From positions 1 through 64,000 of the forward strand of contig NZ_JBAFWZ010000013.1 of NCBI RefSeq assembly GCF_036662795.1: 64,000 bases of DNA. The letters are read 5' to 3'. This stretch comes from Lysinibacillus_B sp036662795. GTDB taxonomy: Bacteria; Bacillota; Bacilli; Bacillales_A; Planococcaceae. Both the position numbers and the translations under genes were made by a program. Positions within the stretch are counted from its first letter, which is position 1; each line of letters begins with the position of its first letter. This document shows positions 33,723-40,602 of the stretch, in pieces. The notes under the pieces are model-generated. The model made no database searches, was not told the DNA's origin, and saw nothing but the letters and a program-made list of their open reading frames with translations.

Positions 33723-34386
33723 ATTTCGCTTCTCTCCATTTCTTTAATACATAACTAAGAATGAGTAATACAGCGCCTACAATCACCTGAGTATACTTAC
33801 TAATTGTCACTGCAGTACCAAATGGTTCAATCCAAATACTTAATAGCATGACAATAAATATAAATATTCCACTTGCTGTTCCCCAAAACCATAAAATCTT
33901 CTTATTAATTGATTTTCCATTGAAAGCTTGAGATTTTAATAGCTTCATTAATAGTACAATTATTATTAAAAACCCTATAATAAGCCACCCTACCAATAAA
34001 CTAATTGAACCAATATAAATTGTATTCGGTTTATTACTAAACATTAAAGGTATCCCGGTAATTACCGTATAAATACCTAAAAACTGTAGAATAGTTTCTA
34101 ATACAAAAATAATTATTTTAGATGGTCTTTCATTCGGTAATGTTGCGATAATATCATCAGCAAGCTCCTTTGGCTTCTTTCCAAAAACCTCTTCTGCTCT
34201 CTTTCCATCTTGTTGTGCTGCTATTAAATGCTCTAATAGCTCCAACAACAATTCCTCCGTCGCTCTGTCATCCTTCATGAAGGAACTACGTATATAGACT
34301 AATAAATTTTCATAATAGATAAAATTTTCGTCATTTAATAATTTCCTACGTTCATTATTTTCCTGTAAAAGCGTCTTTATTTTCAC
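33721..34386 (-). CDS. PadR-associated membrane protein with HAAS/DUF1129-like layout
   Basis: 221 aa. The cytoplasmic helical N-terminus (about 1-85) has the LLELLEHLIAAQQDGKRAEEVFG pattern typical of proteins encoded next to PadR regulators. It is followed by four hydrophobic segments to the C-terminus. The start is a GTG at 34386 with AGGTGA 7 bases upstream, 3 bp after padR. Presumably it senses or acts at the membrane under PadR control; no function is known to me. Confidence 0.7.
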   Translation of the reverse strand: MKIKTLLQENNERRKLLNDENFIYYENLLVYIRSSFMKDDRATEELLLELLEHLIAAQQDGKRAEEVFGKKPKELADDIIATLPNERPSKIIIFVLETILQFLGIYTVITGIPLMFSNKPNTIYIGSISLLVGWLIIGFLIIIVLLMKLLKSQAFNGKSINKKILWFWGTASGIFIFIVMLLSIWIEPFGTAVTISKYTQVIVGAVLLILSYVLKKWREAK

Positions 34387-34389
34387 TAT

Positions 34390-34713
34390 TCAATCACCTC
34401 TTAATAATGTTGTAATCGGTTTTGCAATAGTTTCCCATTCAAGCCTAATTTCATTTAACATTTCTTTGCCCTGTGATGTTAATGAATAATATTTCCGATT
34501 AGGTCCTGATTCAGATGGGCGCATTTCCCCTTCAATATATTGATTTTTTTGTAATCGTAGAAGAACAGGGTAAATAGTTCCCTCACTAACATCTTTTAGA
34601 CCTGCCTTTTGTAATTTTTCAGACAATTCATAGCCATAAACCGTCTCGTTCTCAATAACGGCTAGCACACAACCATCCAATATCCCCTTTAGCAACTGAC
34701 TTCGAATTGACAT
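34390..34713 (-). CDS. PadR-family transcriptional regulator
   Basis: 107 aa winged-helix repressor. The PadR pattern is clear: LLKGILDGCVLAVIENETVYGYELSEKL, then VSEGTIYPVLLRLQKN and RKYYSLTSQGKEML. The start at 34713 has GGGAG 7 bases upstream. It forms an operon with the downstream membrane protein, and three direct repeats lie in front of it, divergent from fabI. Probably autoregulatory; the ligand is unknown. Confidence 0.9.
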   Translation of the reverse strand: MSIRSQLLKGILDGCVLAVIENETVYGYELSEKLQKAGLKDVSEGTIYPVLLRLQKNQYIEGEMRPSESGPNRKYYSLTSQGKEMLNEIRLEWETIAKPITTLLRGD

Positions 34714-34725
34714 CCCTTCACTCCC

Positions 34726-34809
34726 TTGCATAACAAGATAGTTAGCAAAAATCTACTACCTTGCAAAACAAAGTAGCTAGGTTCAGTATATTGCATAACA
34801 AAATAGCTG
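34726..34809. promoter_or_regulatory. Three direct repeats before padR (candidate operators)
   Basis: TTGCATAACAAGATAGTTAG (34726), TTGCAAAACAAAGTAGCTAG (34761) and TTGCATAACAAAATAGCTG (34791) repeat at 35 and 30 bp spacing. The shared core is TTGCA-AACAA-ATAG. Their position immediately upstream of the padR ATG suggests PadR binding and autoregulation, possibly also acting on fabI. Confidence 0.55.
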
Positions 34810-34820
34810 TCAACTTTTTA

Positions 34821-34849
34821 TTGCGTGCTGATAACAGAAGTGTTATAGT
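34821..34849 (+). promoter_or_regulatory. Sigma-A promoter of fabI
   Basis: TTGCGT (34821-34826), a 17-base spacer and TATAGT (34844-34849) preceded by TG at the extended position. The start point falls in the FapR box. Confidence 0.65.
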
Positions 34850-34854
34850 TAATT

Positions 34855-34871
34855 TTAGTAGTTGGTACTAA
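34855..34871 (+). promoter_or_regulatory. FapR box on the fabI start site
   Basis: TTAGTA-GTTGG-TACTAA is a perfect 6 bp dyad with the form of the FapR operator, which is relieved by malonyl-CoA. It covers the predicted transcription start, a place where FapR would block initiation. Confidence 0.7.
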
Positions 34872-34906
34872 TAACAGATAACATTTCAGTAAAGAGGTGT
34901 CTAATA

Positions 34907-35683
34907 ATGGATATTTTAGGGTTAAAAGATAAGAATATTGTTGTGATGGGGGTTGCGAACGAACGAAGCATCGCCTGGGGGATTGCAAAAAGATTAATGG
35001 AAGTTGGCGCAAATGTTATTTTCACGTATCGTAAAGAGCGCTCAAAAGGAAAAATCGAAAAAGTATTAGCAGACTATAGTGAGTATAAAACAGCTGTCGT
35101 AGAATGTGATGTAAATAGTGATGATTCGATTGCAAAAGCATTCGAGGAAATCGGTTCTTCTTTCGGTACAATCGACGGGATCGTCCATTCTGTTGCCTTT
35201 GCAAATGGGGACGACTTAAAAAACCGCTTTGTCGAAACTTCACGTGATGGCTATGCATTTGCACAGGATACAAGTGCATACTCTCTAATTGCCGTTGCAA
35301 ACGCTGCAAAGCCTTATTTAACAGAAGGTGCTTCGATTGTAACGATGAGTTATTTAGGTGCTGAGCGAGTACTAGATGGCTATAATGTGATGGGCGTTGC
35401 TAAAGCAGCATTAGAGGCTTCGATGCGATATTTAGCTGCTGACTTAGGTAAAGAAGGCATTCGTGTCAATGCGATTTCTGCTGGTGCCATTCGTACATTA
35501 GCAGCAAAAGGCGTACCAAGCTTTAACCAAATCCTACACAAAATCGAAGAAACGTCACCGTTAAAACGTAATACAAATCAAGAGGAAGTAGCTGATATGA
35601 CGATCGTTATGCTAAGCGCCCTTTCTCGCGGTGTAACGGGTGAAACGATTTACGTAGATTCAGGCTACAATATTATGGGTTAA
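34907..35683 (+). CDS. fabI: Enoyl-[acyl-carrier-protein] reductase, FabI type
   Basis: Reduces trans-2-enoyl-ACP in the last step of each fatty-acid elongation cycle. Short-chain dehydrogenase fold: cofactor segment GVANERSIAWGIAK, catalytic tyrosine and lysine in YNVMGVAKAAL, and the substrate loop SAGAIRTLAAKGV. The start at 34907 has AGAGGTG 8 bases upstream and gives 258 aa, the B. subtilis length; the ORF from 34862 begins in the operator. Target family of triclosan. Confidence 0.95.
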   Translation: MDILGLKDKNIVVMGVANERSIAWGIAKRLMEVGANVIFTYRKERSKGKIEKVLADYSEYKTAVVECDVNSDDSIAKAFEEIGSSFGTIDGIVHSVAFANGDDLKNRFVETSRDGYAFAQDTSAYSLIAVANAAKPYLTEGASIVTMSYLGAERVLDGYNVMGVAKAALEASMRYLAADLGKEGIRVNAISAGAIRTLAAKGVPSFNQILHKIEETSPLKRNTNQEEVADMTIVMLSALSRGVTGETIYVDSGYNIMG

Positions 35684-35707
35684 TAAAAGCTATCATTTTA
35701 TCTATAG

Positions 35708-35738
35708 CAGAATCACAAAATTGTGATTCTGTTTTCTT
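35708..35738 (+). terminator. Terminator after fabI
   Basis: CAGAATCACA pairs with TGTGATTCTG (10 bp) around AAAT, followed by TTTTCTT. Confidence 0.8.
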
Positions 35739-35943
35739 ATGTATTGCATGAAAATTCACGATCAAAAAAAGTGTATAGTTATAATGAAACTCCTAAATAT
35801 AAATGTTATGGATAGATTTCAGGTCAATAACACCTATTACCTAAGAAAATTGTAATTTTATTCATATTTTTCGATTTATTCGACCCGCTCTATTGTTTTT
35901 AATTGTATAATAAATGTAATACATAACGGAGGGGATTTTAACT

Positions 35944-36786
35944 ATGACAACGATGGATCATACAGCAGTTGATGAGACTCTACAGTTTATAATTGATTTT
36001 GCTCCAACCTTAAAAAAACTATTTGCAGCGGATGTTTCAGTTTCAATATCCGATTTGGAAAAAGTGATCATTGTTATCGGATCTAAAGAGCTTGGCATAG
36101 AGGATATGGCCGATTTTCCGCTTAATCCTAACGATCCAATGGCACAGGCTATTAAATACAATAGAATACAAGTGACAGATATCCCTAAAGAAGCATATGG
36201 GATGGCATTAAAAATTGTCATGGTACCAATTACAAACCGTAGCGGAAAGTTAGTTGGTTGTATTGGTATAAGCACTAGCGTCAATAATCGTGCAAATCTT
36301 ATTGAAATCGCTGAAAAATTTGCGGCTTCATCTGAGGAAATTGGGGCAGCTTCCGAACAATTAGCTTCCTCAGCGACAATACTATCCGATACGATGAACG
36401 AGGTTGCCGTTGCACAAGATAATTTATCCAGCCAAGTAGAAAATACGACAAAAATTTTAGACATGATTAATAATGTGGCCAAAAACACACGTATTTTAGG
36501 ATTTAATGCAGGTATTGAAGCTGCTCGTTCTGGAGAACACGGACGAGGGTTTAGTGTCGTTGCAAAGGAAATTACGAAGCTTGCAGATCAAAGCGCCGAA
36601 TCAGTAAACGAAATTCGACAACTACTTCAATCAATGAAGGAAAAAGTGGCACTTGTATCAAAAAACGTGAACGAAACGATCAGCCTTTCAGAAAATCAAA
36701 CAACCGCTATTATTGATATTTCAACCTCAATCGGGCAGTTAACAGAAGTTGCCGAAAAAATCGATGAGCTCGCACAAAATTTATAA
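35944..36786 (+). CDS. Soluble methyl-accepting-type chemoreceptor, YfmS-like
   Basis: 280 aa with no membrane segment or HAMP domain. The N-terminal 120 residues look like a small sensor domain (MALKIVMVPITNRSGKLVGCIG). The rest is a short chemoreceptor signalling hairpin with the highly conserved tip NTRILGFNAGIEAARSG and then GRGFSVVAKEITKLADQS. Such short cytoplasmic receptors (B. subtilis YfmS, about 286 aa) may signal internal states to CheA. GGAGGGG is 9 bases before the ATG. No che genes are adjacent. Confidence 0.85.
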   Translation: MTTMDHTAVDETLQFIIDFAPTLKKLFAADVSVSISDLEKVIIVIGSKELGIEDMADFPLNPNDPMAQAIKYNRIQVTDIPKEAYGMALKIVMVPITNRSGKLVGCIGISTSVNNRANLIEIAEKFAASSEEIGAASEQLASSATILSDTMNEVAVAQDNLSSQVENTTKILDMINNVAKNTRILGFNAGIEAARSGEHGRGFSVVAKEITKLADQSAESVNEIRQLLQSMKEKVALVSKNVNETISLSENQTTAIIDISTSIGQLTEVAEKIDELAQNL

Positions 36787-36825
36787 AGGAATAGCACCGA
36801 TATCACTTCGGTGCCATTCCTTTTA
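36786..36825. terminator. Bidirectional terminator, chemoreceptor / glnA
   Basis: AGGAAT-GCACCGA pairs with TCGGTGC-ATTCCT, about 13 bp with a bulge, then TTTTAATTAA. It lies between converging genes and would serve both. Confidence 0.8.
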
Positions 36826-36826
36826 A

Positions 36827-38185
36827 TTAATACATTTTCATATACTGCTCACGTTCCCAAGGATGAACCGTCGTCCGGAACATATCAAACTCCAATTCTT
36901 TCGCCTCTTTGAAATTTTCATAAATATGTTCACCTAATGCAGCTTGGATCACTTCATCCTTTGCTAAAGCCGCGAGCGCCGCATCAAGTGAAGCTGGTAG
37001 ATTGTCAATACCATGCTTAGCACGTTCCTCAGCATTCATACGGTAAATATTACGATCCACTTGCGCCGGTGGAGTTAAATTATTTTTTACACCATCAAGA
37101 CCCGCTGCTAAAATAACCGCCATCGCTAAATAAGGATTCGCTGATGGATCGACCGAACGTAATTCAATACGCGTTGATAAACCACGAGACTCCGGAATAC
37201 GCACTAGCGGAGAACGGTTTTTCGGTGACCACGCTACGTAACAAGGGGCCTCATAGCCTGGTACTAAACGTTTGTATGAGTTCACTGTTGGATTTGTGAT
37301 CGCTGTAAACCCTTGAACGTGCTTTAGTACCCCAGCTAAGAATGAACGAGCTGTAGCTGATAATTGTAAATCAGCCCCTTCATCCCAGAAGGAATTTTTA
37401 CCTTCTTGGAATAAGGATAGGTTAAAATGCATACCAGAACCATTAACTCCAAATAACGGCTTTGGCATAAATGTCGCATGTAAACCGTGCTTACGAGCGA
37501 TCGTTTTTACGACAAGTTTAAACGTTTGAATGTTATCACATGCTTCTACTGCATTTGCATATTTAAAATCAATTTCATGCTGACCTGGTGCAACCTCGTG
37601 GTGAGAAGCCTCAACTTCAAAGCCCATCTCCTCTAATTCGAGTACTATATCGCGACGACAGTTTTCTCCAAGATCCGTTGGTGCTAAATCAAAATAGCCA
37701 CCATCATCATTCAATTCTAATGTAGGCTGACCCTTTTCATCTAATTTAAATAGGAAAAATTCCGGCTCTGGTCCTAAGTTGAAATCTGTAAACCCTAACT
37801 CCTCCATTGTTTTTAACATTCGCTTTAAATTCGAGCGAGGATCTCCTTCAAACGGTGAGCCATCAGGTCTAGCTATATCACAAATTAATCGAGCTACCTT
37901 CCCCTTTTCCGCAGTCCACGGGAAAATCATAAATGTATCAAGATCTGGACGTAGGTACATATCAGATTCTTCAATACGAACAAACCCTTCAATAGATGAG
38001 CCATCGAACATCATTTTATTATCTAACGCTTTATCAAGTTGACTTACCGGTATTTCTACGTTTTTTATCGTACCTAAAATATCCGTAAACTGTAAGCGAA
38101 TAAACTTTACATTTTTATCCTTTACAATGGCTTTAATATCCTCTTTCTTGTATTTGCTTGTTGAACCAACAACTGAATTTACCAT
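36827..38185 (-). CDS. glnA: Glutamine synthetase type I
   Basis: ATP-dependent amidation of glutamate, the main ammonium assimilation step; the dodecamer is feedback-inhibited and in Bacillus also controls GlnR and TnrA. Motifs: FDGSSIEGF, NLGPEPEFFLFKLDE, the SHHEVAPGQHEIDFKY metal site, NGSGMHFNLSLF, and the ESRGLSTRIELRS flap. No adenylylation-site tyrosine region is expected in this GlnA class. 452 aa, slightly longer than B. subtilis (444) by an N-terminal SSVVGS-like tail. Second gene of glnRA. Confidence 0.96.
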   Translation of the reverse strand: MVNSVVGSTSKYKKEDIKAIVKDKNVKFIRLQFTDILGTIKNVEIPVSQLDKALDNKMMFDGSSIEGFVRIEESDMYLRPDLDTFMIFPWTAEKGKVARLICDIARPDGSPFEGDPRSNLKRMLKTMEELGFTDFNLGPEPEFFLFKLDEKGQPTLELNDDGGYFDLAPTDLGENCRRDIVLELEEMGFEVEASHHEVAPGQHEIDFKYANAVEACDNIQTFKLVVKTIARKHGLHATFMPKPLFGVNGSGMHFNLSLFQEGKNSFWDEGADLQLSATARSFLAGVLKHVQGFTAITNPTVNSYKRLVPGYEAPCYVAWSPKNRSPLVRIPESRGLSTRIELRSVDPSANPYLAMAVILAAGLDGVKNNLTPPAQVDRNIYRMNAEERAKHGIDNLPASLDAALAALAKDEVIQAALGEHIYENFKEAKELEFDMFRTTVHPWEREQYMKMY

Positions 38186-38205
38186 ACCTATTCACTCTCC
38201 TATTT

Positions 38206-38601
38206 TTATTCACTTTTAACTTGGAAGAAACGCGATAAATCACCTTGACGTAGCGAAGTTTTTTGCATGCTTTGAGCTTGCTGCATTTCCTCTCTCAAAA
38301 TGGCGCGAAGTTCAGCGTCTGAAATAGCAATTGCGTCATAACTTCTAACATCATTTCTCTTCCGCATATCAAACACTTTTTTTATACCTGCCATATTAAT
38401 CCCTTGGTCAAGGAGCTCTCGAATTTCTAATAAGGCATCCACATCATCTAGTGAAAACATTCTTCGGTTGCCCTCTGACCTAGCAGGCTCGATTAATTCA
38501 TGCTCTTCATAATACCTAATTTGTCTTGCAGTTAGCTCGGTTAGTCCCATCACCATACTAATAGGGAGTAACGGCATCGCTCTTCGAAACTCTCGACTCA
38601 T
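38206..38601 (-). CDS. glnR: Nitrogen repressor GlnR
   Basis: MerR-type winged helix protein that represses glnRA and other genes when glutamine is plentiful, through feedback-inhibited glutamine synthetase. The DNA-binding segment is LTARQIRYYEEHELIEPARS, followed by RRMFSLDDVDALLEI. The C-terminal tail (QVKSE end) is the part that senses GlnA. The start at 38601 has GGAGG 8 bases upstream and gives 131 aa. It is co-transcribed with glnA, 20 bp downstream. Confidence 0.95.
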   Translation of the reverse strand: MSREFRRAMPLLPISMVMGLTELTARQIRYYEEHELIEPARSEGNRRMFSLDDVDALLEIRELLDQGINMAGIKKVFDMRKRNDVRSYDAIAISDAELRAILREEMQQAQSMQKTSLRQGDLSRFFQVKSE

Positions 38602-38627
38602 TGGCATCTCCTCCTTTCCCTACAACC

Positions 38628-38656
38628 ACTTTACAATATGTTATGTTTATTATCAA
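38628..38656 (-). promoter_or_regulatory. Sigma-A promoter of glnRA
   Basis: Minus-strand TTGATA (38651-38656), 17-base spacer, TAAAGT (38628-38633). The -35 lies inside a GlnR box. Confidence 0.55.
38639..38655. promoter_or_regulatory. GlnR box 1 (proximal)
   Basis: TGTTATGTTTATTATCA matches TGTNA-N7-TNACA with one mismatch and overlaps the -35 and spacer of the glnRA promoter. Confidence 0.6.
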
Positions 38657-38661
38657 TATTA

Positions 38662-38678
38662 TGTAAGGAATTATAACA
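38662..38678. promoter_or_regulatory. GlnR box 2 (distal)
   Basis: TGTAAGGAATTATAACA is a perfect TGTNA-N7-TNACA match directly upstream of the promoter. The two boxes mirror the double operator of B. subtilis glnRA. Confidence 0.7.
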
Positions 38679-38709
38679 TATCCTTTTTGGATGATTTTTA
38701 TCGAAAAAA

Positions 38710-38835
38710 AAGATAGGACAAGCGAAAGCACGTCGGAATACCCGAAGCGAAAGCAGCTTTTTCGCTTTCGACCGAGGGGATGAAGTGGCCTCGAGGGGCT
38801 GGGCGTCCGAGCTAAACACTGCTCAAGCCCCAAAA
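38710..38835. repeat. Intergenic repeat, family B copy
   Basis: Contains AAGCGAAA/TTTCGCTT arms (38745-38752 and 38760-38767) and then CCGAGGGGATGAAGTGGCCT with CGAGGGGCTGGGC, the same block as the 26.0 kb copy. It lies between the glnRA promoter and the kynB terminator. Confidence 0.55.
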
Positions 38836-38850
38836 TTTACAATTATATTT

Positions 38851-38882
38851 AAAAAAGGACCTAAGCTAGTAACTTAGGCCCT
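38851..38882 (-). terminator. Terminator after kynB
   Basis: Minus-strand GGGCCTAAG pairs with CTTAGGTCC (one wobble) and is followed by TTTTTTAAAT. It starts 12 bp after the kynB stop. Confidence 0.75.
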
Positions 38883-38893
38883 TGAATCTATTA

Positions 38894-39511
38894 CTATTTC
38901 CTTTTAAGTACCGCTCGAATAGGCGACCCATCCCCACCTTCCACCCGCAATGGAAGTCCGATGAAATCATACAAACCGGACGATACATCCTGTAACAATA
39001 AATTTTCAATAATAATTAAATTATACTTTGCACAGGCGTTATGCATTGTGAGTGATACATTTTCTACTGCATCAACCGAGGGTGTATCTACGCCGATCAA
39101 CTTTACACCTTTATCACACAAAAACTCAGCAACACTCTCATCAAAAATCGGATAGCTCACCGGAAACTTATCAACCTCTACCTCATCCCTCAACTTAACT
39201 AGCACACGACTGACCCCCGTCAAATCTACATCAGCAAAATGAGATGCATAGATTACTTCATGACCACGTAAATCAACAACAAGCGCCTCCCCAATAAATA
39301 ACTCGGGCGACAACCGATCAATCGTTACGCCATCCTCCTTATAGTGAAACGGTGCATCAACATGCGTTCCAATATGCATGCTTGCAGTCATTTCACCGAC
39401 ATTGGCACCATCCGCCTCTAAAGTCGCAACTAATCGATAAGAAAATGGAGCATCTCCTGGCCAAACAGCTGTTGTACTTCGAAGCGGTTGTGATATATCA
39501 ATCCAAGTCAT
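38894..39511 (-). CDS. kynB: Kynurenine formamidase / cyclase-family hydrolase
   Basis: 205 aa member of the cyclase/arylformamidase family. The metal motif HIGTHVDAPFHY near residue 46 is the family signature; WPGDAPFSY and IGVDTPSVD are typical of bacterial KynB, which hydrolyses N-formylkynurenine in tryptophan breakdown. No kynA (tryptophan dioxygenase) or kynU (kynureninase) lies nearby, so the physiological role is less sure than the family. AGGGGG is 8 bases before the ATG. Confidence 0.8.
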   Translation of the reverse strand: MTWIDISQPLRSTTAVWPGDAPFSYRLVATLEADGANVGEMTASMHIGTHVDAPFHYKEDGVTIDRLSPELFIGEALVVDLRGHEVIYASHFADVDLTGVSRVLVKLRDEVEVDKFPVSYPIFDESVAEFLCDKGVKLIGVDTPSVDAVENVSLTMHNACAKYNLIIIENLLLQDVSSGLYDFIGLPLRVEGGDGSPIRAVLKRK

Positions 39512-39527
39512 TTTGTTTCCCCCTAAA

Positions 39528-39557
39528 TAAAAAGCGTAGCCACCGAGGTGACCACGC
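39528..39557 (-). terminator. Terminator after ribU
   Basis: GCGT-GTCACC pairs with GGTGGC-ACGC on the minus strand with one internal mismatch, followed by TTTTTATTT. It lies 7 bp past the ribU stop. Confidence 0.75.
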
Positions 39558-39563
39558 GTATTT

Positions 39564-40142
39564 TCATGATAAAAATTGTAAACGTTGATTATGAATCCAT
39601 TTACTCATCGTGCGGAATAATACGGTAACGATGACAATTAACATAACACCTTTTATTAGGTTAAATGGTAAAATCGCCATTACAGCCGTTCCAAGCATAT
39701 CTTCTACATAAAAGTTCATGAAATAACCGTACATCGGTAAGAATGCCACGAAATTTAAAAACGCCATCCCTACTGACATCACAACTGTCGCAGCAACTAA
39801 TCCAACTATTAATCCTGTAATAGATGTGAACTTTTTATAAATAAAGTATACAGGGAAAATGAATAAAATACCTGTTGCAAAGTTGGCGATATGACCTACT
39901 GGCATACCTGTTGGTGAACCAGAAAAAACCCAGTCTAAAATGTTTTTAATTAGTTCGACCGTAATCCCTGCTAATGGTCCCATTGTTAATGTTGCAATTA
40001 AAGCCGGCACATCACTAAAGTCAATTTGTAAAAAACTAGGGAACCCTGGTAGCGGGAAATTAAATAGCATTAATACGAAAGAAATACTACTTAACATCGC
40101 AATTGTTACAAAAGCTCGTAACCTTTTGTTTTGCTTTGACAT
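39564..40142 (-). CDS. ribU: Riboflavin ECF transporter S component
   Basis: 192 aa membrane protein, the substrate-binding subunit that works with a shared EcfAAT energising module. It has about six hydrophobic segments; the conserved segments near the N-terminus (FNFPLPGFPSFLQIDFSDV) and GPLAGITVELIKNIL are typical of RibU. The start at 40142 has AGGAG 9 bases upstream and matches B. subtilis RibU in size (190 aa). It is preceded by an FMN riboswitch, which confirms the substrate. Confidence 0.94.
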   Translation of the reverse strand: MSKQNKRLRAFVTIAMLSSISFVLMLFNFPLPGFPSFLQIDFSDVPALIATLTMGPLAGITVELIKNILDWVFSGSPTGMPVGHIANFATGILFIFPVYFIYKKFTSITGLIVGLVAATVVMSVGMAFLNFVAFLPMYGYFMNFYVEDMLGTAVMAILPFNLIKGVMLIVIVTVLFRTMSKWIHNQRLQFLS

Positions 40143-40208
40143 AAAACATCTCTCCTCATTGCTGATCTCATCTCGCAAGAAGAAAGGACAAATCAATCAC
40201 CATTCACG

Positions 40209-40240
40209 AAAAAACCCTTATGCAGAAAATAGCATAAGGG
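40209..40240 (-). terminator. Riboswitch-controlled terminator before ribU
   Basis: CCCTTATGC pairs with GCATAAGGG (9 bp, perfect) and is followed by TTTTTT on the minus strand, 65 bp before the ribU start and downstream of the FMN aptamer. It is the expression platform: FMN binding should favour this hairpin. Confidence 0.85.
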
Positions 40241-40350
40241 AGAAATAGGCACACTTAAATAAGGGTCTATTCGTAATTCTGTACAATATTGCATATGAAA
40301 GCAACAAAATGTACAGCAAACTACGACATTTTCGTAAAAAAATGACGACC

Positions 40351-40528
40351 GTACCTTCACCTTCTCCCATCCAGACTATACTGTCGGCTTTGGAATCTCA
40401 CCAAATCCTGCACGCGCAATGCGGCTCGCGGGCTGAAGAAGAGCTGCTGCAATGTCCTCCAAGCTAATGGTCGGAGATTGCGTCTTCTATTACCGCCGGT
40501 CGGGAATTACACCCTGCCCCGAAGATGA
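40351..40528 (-). ncRNA. FMN riboswitch (RFN element)
   Basis: The minus strand carries the classic conserved blocks in order: TCTTCGGGGCAGGGTG, AATTCCCGACCGGCGGTAAT, GCGCAATC-like P3 region (here GACGCAATCTCCGACC), GCCCGCGAGCC, GATTTGGTGAGATTCCAAAG, GCCGACAGTATAGTCTGGAT and GGGAGAAGGT. It senses FMN and controls ribU through the terminator at about 40.22 kb. Confidence 0.97.
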
Positions 40529-40558
40529 ATCAAACTATTAAATTAGCTTACAAGTACT

Positions 40559-40586
40559 ATTATAGGATAAATATCTGAAATGTAAA
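40559..40586 (-). promoter_or_regulatory. Sigma-A promoter of the ribU unit
   Basis: TTTACA (40581-40586), 16-base spacer, TATAAT (40559-40564) on the minus strand. The start point would lie just before the FMN aptamer. Confidence 0.65.
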
Positions 40587-40602
40587 CCATTTTGTTTAAC
40601 AC

